Shown here: positions 30,801 through 32,433 of the stretch, in pieces | Layout: every line of letters begins with the position of its first letter | How positions within the stretch are numbered: the stretch's first letter is position 1 | Source: an uncultured Peptococcaceae bacterium | Lineage (GTDB): Bacteria > Bacillota > Peptococcia > Peptococcales > Peptococcaceae | Assembly: GCA_934229395.1 (NCBI GenBank) | Contig: CAKQDL010000016.1 | Span: forward strand, 1 to 32,433 | Reading direction: 5' to 3' | DNA: 32,433 nucleotides | Notes under the pieces: generated by a model | What the model was told of the DNA's origin: nothing | The model's input: only the letters and a program-made list of their open reading frames with translations | The model's database searches: none | Program-made: the position numbers and the translations under genes

Positions 30801-31150
30801 TAGGCCTCAACCTTACCAGCGCCGACACCGTTATTCACTTTGACCCATGGTGGAACCAAAGCGTGGAAAACCAAGCCACCGACCGTACCCACCGCATTGG
30901 CCAAAAGAACAGCGTCCACGTTATCCGCCTTATTACCAAAAACACCATCGAAGAAAAAATCCTCCGTCTGAAAGAGCGCAAGCAAGCCCTCTCCGACGCA
31001 GTCATCACCTCCGAAGACGGGATGATTCAAGCCCTCACCATGGAAGACATCACAGACCTCTTCGCCCTCGACTACAACGACCTCTCCAATCTGGCCCCAG
31101 CCCCACGCCCAACACGAGGCCCGATTGTGATGGAAAGCGACAAGTATTGA
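27830..31150 (+). CDS. SWIM-domain SNF2-family DEAD/H helicase
   Basis: The 1106-residue protein begins with a SWIM zinc finger (HCSC at 75-78 and CKH at 88-90). A long middle region of about 500 residues without clear motifs comes next. The C-terminal two-lobe SNF2 ATPase shows motif I DDMGLGKTLQT (about 643), motif II DEGQ (about 741, where most relatives have DEAQ or DEAH), motif III TGTPIENSL, FSQF, and motifs V-VI GGIGLNLTSADTVIHFDPWWN and QATDRTHRIGQ. Such proteins translocate on double-stranded DNA; many bacterial SWIM-SNF2 proteins have no known partner, and some SNF2 proteins serve in phage defence. AAAGGAGG precedes the ATG. No nuclease or methylase is adjacent. Confidence 0.92.
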   Translation: MSIRDLIYEYTDNKTAISQGLAFYQLGKVENIKINSVDHIPGSTLAYSSTIMADAVVSGEKPFLVMRGENLLNFHCSCEEDENGTKLCKHLVALVRALSDILVPQVTKVDDGAVAALLSHYDPKVGFSPDGVGAVKKPKASLVPTLDFDPYNQYFSLEFHVASPKRAYIIKSISGFYSHLLHKETVTYGKQLVLEHKRENFDQPSQFYLNLIDNAFDWLTYGNNSNMDNLPKVGRYLHLSQNQFDQLFDYVADHGGEIDHHKSDGATERLIMRQDTPETTVQIVARSDDAFLLGVSMEDFGIFSNNQTSYLFNEQMILRPSEGYQNNVLPLLRAVKNADDVLLLNADQLTRFMARVVPAIAPYVKLEMDEDLKRAHAAEKLDITLTLDYPQRNTIRGRTTFAYGPVRFNPLQNEEVPPHLLRDIDGENAFAAILDKYRFSVNEDEWLLCGEDAVYTFLHEGLPELMEVASIDIEDTLKRVRPRRAAAPHMEANVTNGILELSFDEKVYGREVLLEVLAAYRAGKKFIRLTDESYIDIINPQVRAINDLLNDCDVPLAALENEGPIELPLYRALTLDAFDSEGLGISFDRKEAFRAFAEEIRSGENVQTPLPKGLRATLRSYQLEGYQWLTRLARLGFGGILADDMGLGKTLQTIAYLLHQHEENPAARFIIVMPTSLIYNWEAELQKFAPDLSYLIVVGAKKEREALLADVPEGTVLLTSYATLRRDSAFYAKYNFDSIISDEGQYIKNNYTQNTKSLKSLQGLHHFSLTGTPIENSLADLWSIMDFCLPGYLHKWRQFRHLYEIPITRYDDKQRLEQLKKQIAPFVLRRVKSEVLTELPDKIDTVLYCDLSDEERRIYHTQLALSHKTFIEEISTRPQGQSRMLVLTLLMRLRQICCSPALFLDGFDKPSSKITMCLSLIEERAQAGHQMLIFSQFTSVLDMLEPELEARGIRYLTLTGKTKSAERMQLVNQFNEEDIPVFLISLKAGGIGLNLTSADTVIHFDPWWNQSVENQATDRTHRIGQKNSVHVIRLITKNTIEEKILRLKERKQALSDAVITSEDGMIQALTMEDITDLFALDYNDLSNLAPAPRPTRGPIVMESDKY

Positions 31151-31167
31151 TTGAAAGGAGAACAACC

Positions 31168-31275
31168 ATGAGTGAACAAGAAAAAGCAAACGTAGAAGCC
31201 ACAGAAAACGAAGAAAAAGAAACCCAAGACCTCGAAGACGACGACAAAGACCTCTTCGCCTGCATCAAAGACTGA
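31168..31275 (+). CDS. Acidic 35-residue microprotein behind the SNF2 gene
   Basis: The product begins MSEQEKANVEATENEE and ends DDDKDLFACIKD. About 16 of its 35 residues are Asp or Glu against five Lys. There is no membrane segment; a Phe-Ala-Cys-Ile cluster sits at the end. AAAGGAGAACAACC gives an excellent ribosome site 17 bp after the SNF2 stop, and a strong terminator follows, so it is almost certainly the second gene of this transcript. Function is unknown. An acidic tail-like peptide could bind the helicase or its zinc finger, or mimic DNA charge, but nothing in the sequence proves this. Confidence 0.7.
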   Translation: MSEQEKANVEATENEEKETQDLEDDDKDLFACIKD

Positions 31276-31308
31276 CGCCTTTGCAAGCAAAGGCAGTGGT
31301 TCGTGCAT

Positions 31309-31346
31309 AGAAAAAAGCGCTCCTAAAATTGGAGCGCTTTTTTTTA
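31309..31346. terminator. Bidirectional terminator between SNF2 operon and DUF368 gene
   Basis: AAAAAAGCGCTCC-TAAAATT-GGAGCGCTTTTTTTT serves both convergent units and includes the DUF368 stop codon. A smaller hairpin GCCTTTG-CAAG-CAAAGGC (31278-31295) lies just before it. Confidence 0.9.
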
Positions 31347-32219
31347 TTCCTTTGGGATGGTGTGGTGCTTGATTTGCTCGAGGCCGATTAAGATGGCGAT
31401 GCCCAAAAAGAAGGCCAGGGGCGAAAAGCTTGCGAGGGCGAGGGGCGCTTGGGGCACCTCGAGGGTGGTTGGGCCCATAACGATGGCGCCAAGGGAGCCA
31501 AAGAGGAGGCCTAAAATGAGGTAGACCACGCTAGGGCGATGGTGCTCGAGGGCTTTTTTTAGAAGGCGCACGCTAACAGAGGCGCCGCAGACGATGCCCG
31601 CCGCCAAGGTGAGAAAGCCGCCCAAGACGGAGAAATCAAGACGGGCAAGGGTGCTCACGGCGTTCACCGTTGGCACGTACACGCCCATAATAAGGAGGAC
31701 GGTGGAGCCGCTCACACCAGGGAGCACCATGGCCGAAATGGCCAAAATGCCCGAGATAAAAACGAGAATGTAGTGGCCCAAGGCGAGTGCACTAAAGCTT
31801 AGGCTGCTCGCGCCACCGTTGCGCAGGGCAAGCATCCCCACAACGAGCACAAAGCCCAGCACGAGAAAAGGCAGGTTTTTGCCGTGGCCCTTGATGGAGG
31901 CACGTTCCTCGCTCACCACAAAGGGAATGGCGGCAATGGTTAGACCCAAAAAGAGGCTAGAAAGAATATAGATGTTGGCCTCAAAAAGCTTCGACAAAAC
32001 GAGCATCGAGGACACCATCCCCACCACCCAGCCAATGCCGAGCTTACAAAGATAACGCACAGCCAGCATGCGCGCCTCGCGGGTGCCCGAAAAAAGGCTA
32101 TTGAGAGCGCCAATAAAGCGCTCGTAAAAACCCAAAATATAAGCCACAGTGCCACCACTCACACCAGGCACACTGTCAGCCATGGCCATACAAAAGCCGT
32201 GGAAAATATGTAATAGCAT
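31344..32219 (-). CDS. popT: DUF368 family undecaprenyl-phosphate translocase (PopT type)
   Basis: The 291-residue protein has about eight or nine membrane helices and an internal duplication visible as two Pro-Gly-Val-Ser-Gly motifs: DSVPGVSGGTVAYILG near the N-terminus and MVLPGVSGSTVLLIMG in the middle. DUF368 proteins (PF04018) were recently shown to return the lipid carrier undecaprenyl phosphate to the cytoplasmic face, sustaining peptidoglycan and other envelope polymers. Start ATG 32219 follows GAGGGG by four bases; ATG 32231 lies in the ribosome site. It is monocistronic with its own promoter. Confidence 0.9.
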   Translation of the reverse strand: MLLHIFHGFCMAMADSVPGVSGGTVAYILGFYERFIGALNSLFSGTREARMLAVRYLCKLGIGWVVGMVSSMLVLSKLFEANIYILSSLFLGLTIAAIPFVVSEERASIKGHGKNLPFLVLGFVLVVGMLALRNGGASSLSFSALALGHYILVFISGILAISAMVLPGVSGSTVLLIMGVYVPTVNAVSTLARLDFSVLGGFLTLAAGIVCGASVSVRLLKKALEHHRPSVVYLILGLLFGSLGAIVMGPTTLEVPQAPLALASFSPLAFFLGIAILIGLEQIKHHTIPKE

Positions 32220-32233
32220 AATACCCCTCATTG

Positions 32234-32269
32234 TAGATAGATTGTTTGTAGTCTATCTATCATACCACA
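32234..32269 (-). promoter_or_regulatory. DUF368 promoter with an adjacent inverted repeat
   Basis: Read on minus, TTGTGGTATGAT gives an extended -10 (TATGAT at 32259-32264). Immediately downstream is an 8-bp inverted repeat, TAGATAGA-N10-TCTATCTA (32234-32241 with 32252-32259), over the expected transcription start. It could be a repressor operator or a 5' hairpin. Confidence 0.5.
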
Positions 32270-32386
32270 AGGGAAGAGCAAAGTGTACAGCTACGCGCGA
32301 CTGATACTTTTTTTTAAGGAGTGGGCAGTGACAAGTAGAAAATGATATTTACCACACAAAAGCCCTGTTCACCACAAGTCACAAAA

Positions 32387-32430
32387 AAGCGCTCGCATTT
32401 TCGTCTTGAAAATGCGAGCGCTTCTTTTAT
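32387..32430 (-). terminator. Strong terminator at the right edge
   Basis: A perfect 16-bp stem, AAGCGCTCGCATTTTC with GAAAATGCGAGCGCTT, has six A on its left, so on minus it ends in a U-tract. It probably terminates a minus-strand gene beyond the window. The stretch 32270-32386 shows no gene. Confidence 0.85.
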
Positions 32431-32433
32431 ACT

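Overview
This window carries the replication origin of a Bacillota (Firmicutes) chromosome, probably a monoderm Clostridia-like lineage. The evidence is the order recF-dnaN-dnaA-oriC-rpmH-rnpA-yidD-yidC-jag, together with AmaP/DUF2273/Asp23 envelope genes, RicT, WalJ-HtrA and YwlE-type genes, AGGAGG ribosome sites and TTGACA/TATAAT promoters. No rRNA, tRNA, CRISPR array, insertion-sequence transposase or prophage was seen. Genus cannot be fixed from the sequence alone.

Left arm (1-12.7 kb, minus strand, leading strand of the left replichore). From the left edge inwards: a TraX-family membrane protein, an HD phosphohydrolase, a 14-helix MFS exporter and a secreted M23 endopeptidase with an Asn-rich linker. 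Next is an eight-gene run of close or overlapping genes: Orn/Lys/Arg decarboxylase-like (yaaO type), holB, ricT, trmN6-like, rsmI, amaP, DUF2273 and Asp23. It resembles the yaaO-rsmI region of Bacillus subtilis without tmk, yaaQ, yaaR, yabA and yazA, and with an envelope-stress module at its end.

Centre (12.7-21.99 kb). One plus-strand gene of unknown function is followed by an independent promoter, a highly structured RNA of about 250 nt and its own terminator. Then come recF, dnaN and dnaA on minus. The origin is bipartite: DnaA boxes lie upstream of dnaA and between dnaA and dnaN, and a DnaA-trio unwinding element sits just upstream of dnaN. On the other side rpmH-rnpA-yidD-yidC-jag run on plus. 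mnmE, mnmG and rsmG, which often follow jag, are absent.

Right arm (22-32.4 kb). ywlC-ywlE-rpiB, an unknown gene and walJ-htrA all lie on minus, against replication. The expected walRK two-component genes are not in the window. A large SWIM-SNF2 helicase on plus follows, with a 35-residue acidic microprotein behind it. Last is a DUF368/PopT undecaprenyl-phosphate carrier on minus.

The most unusual layer is non-coding. At least seven copies or fragments of a roughly 280-300 bp non-coding element with terminal inverted repeats sit in intergenic gaps, their ends usually abutting terminator hairpins. The 13.96-14.20 kb transcript shows several CU-rich UCCC motifs in or near loops and is the best candidate for an undescribed regulatory RNA.
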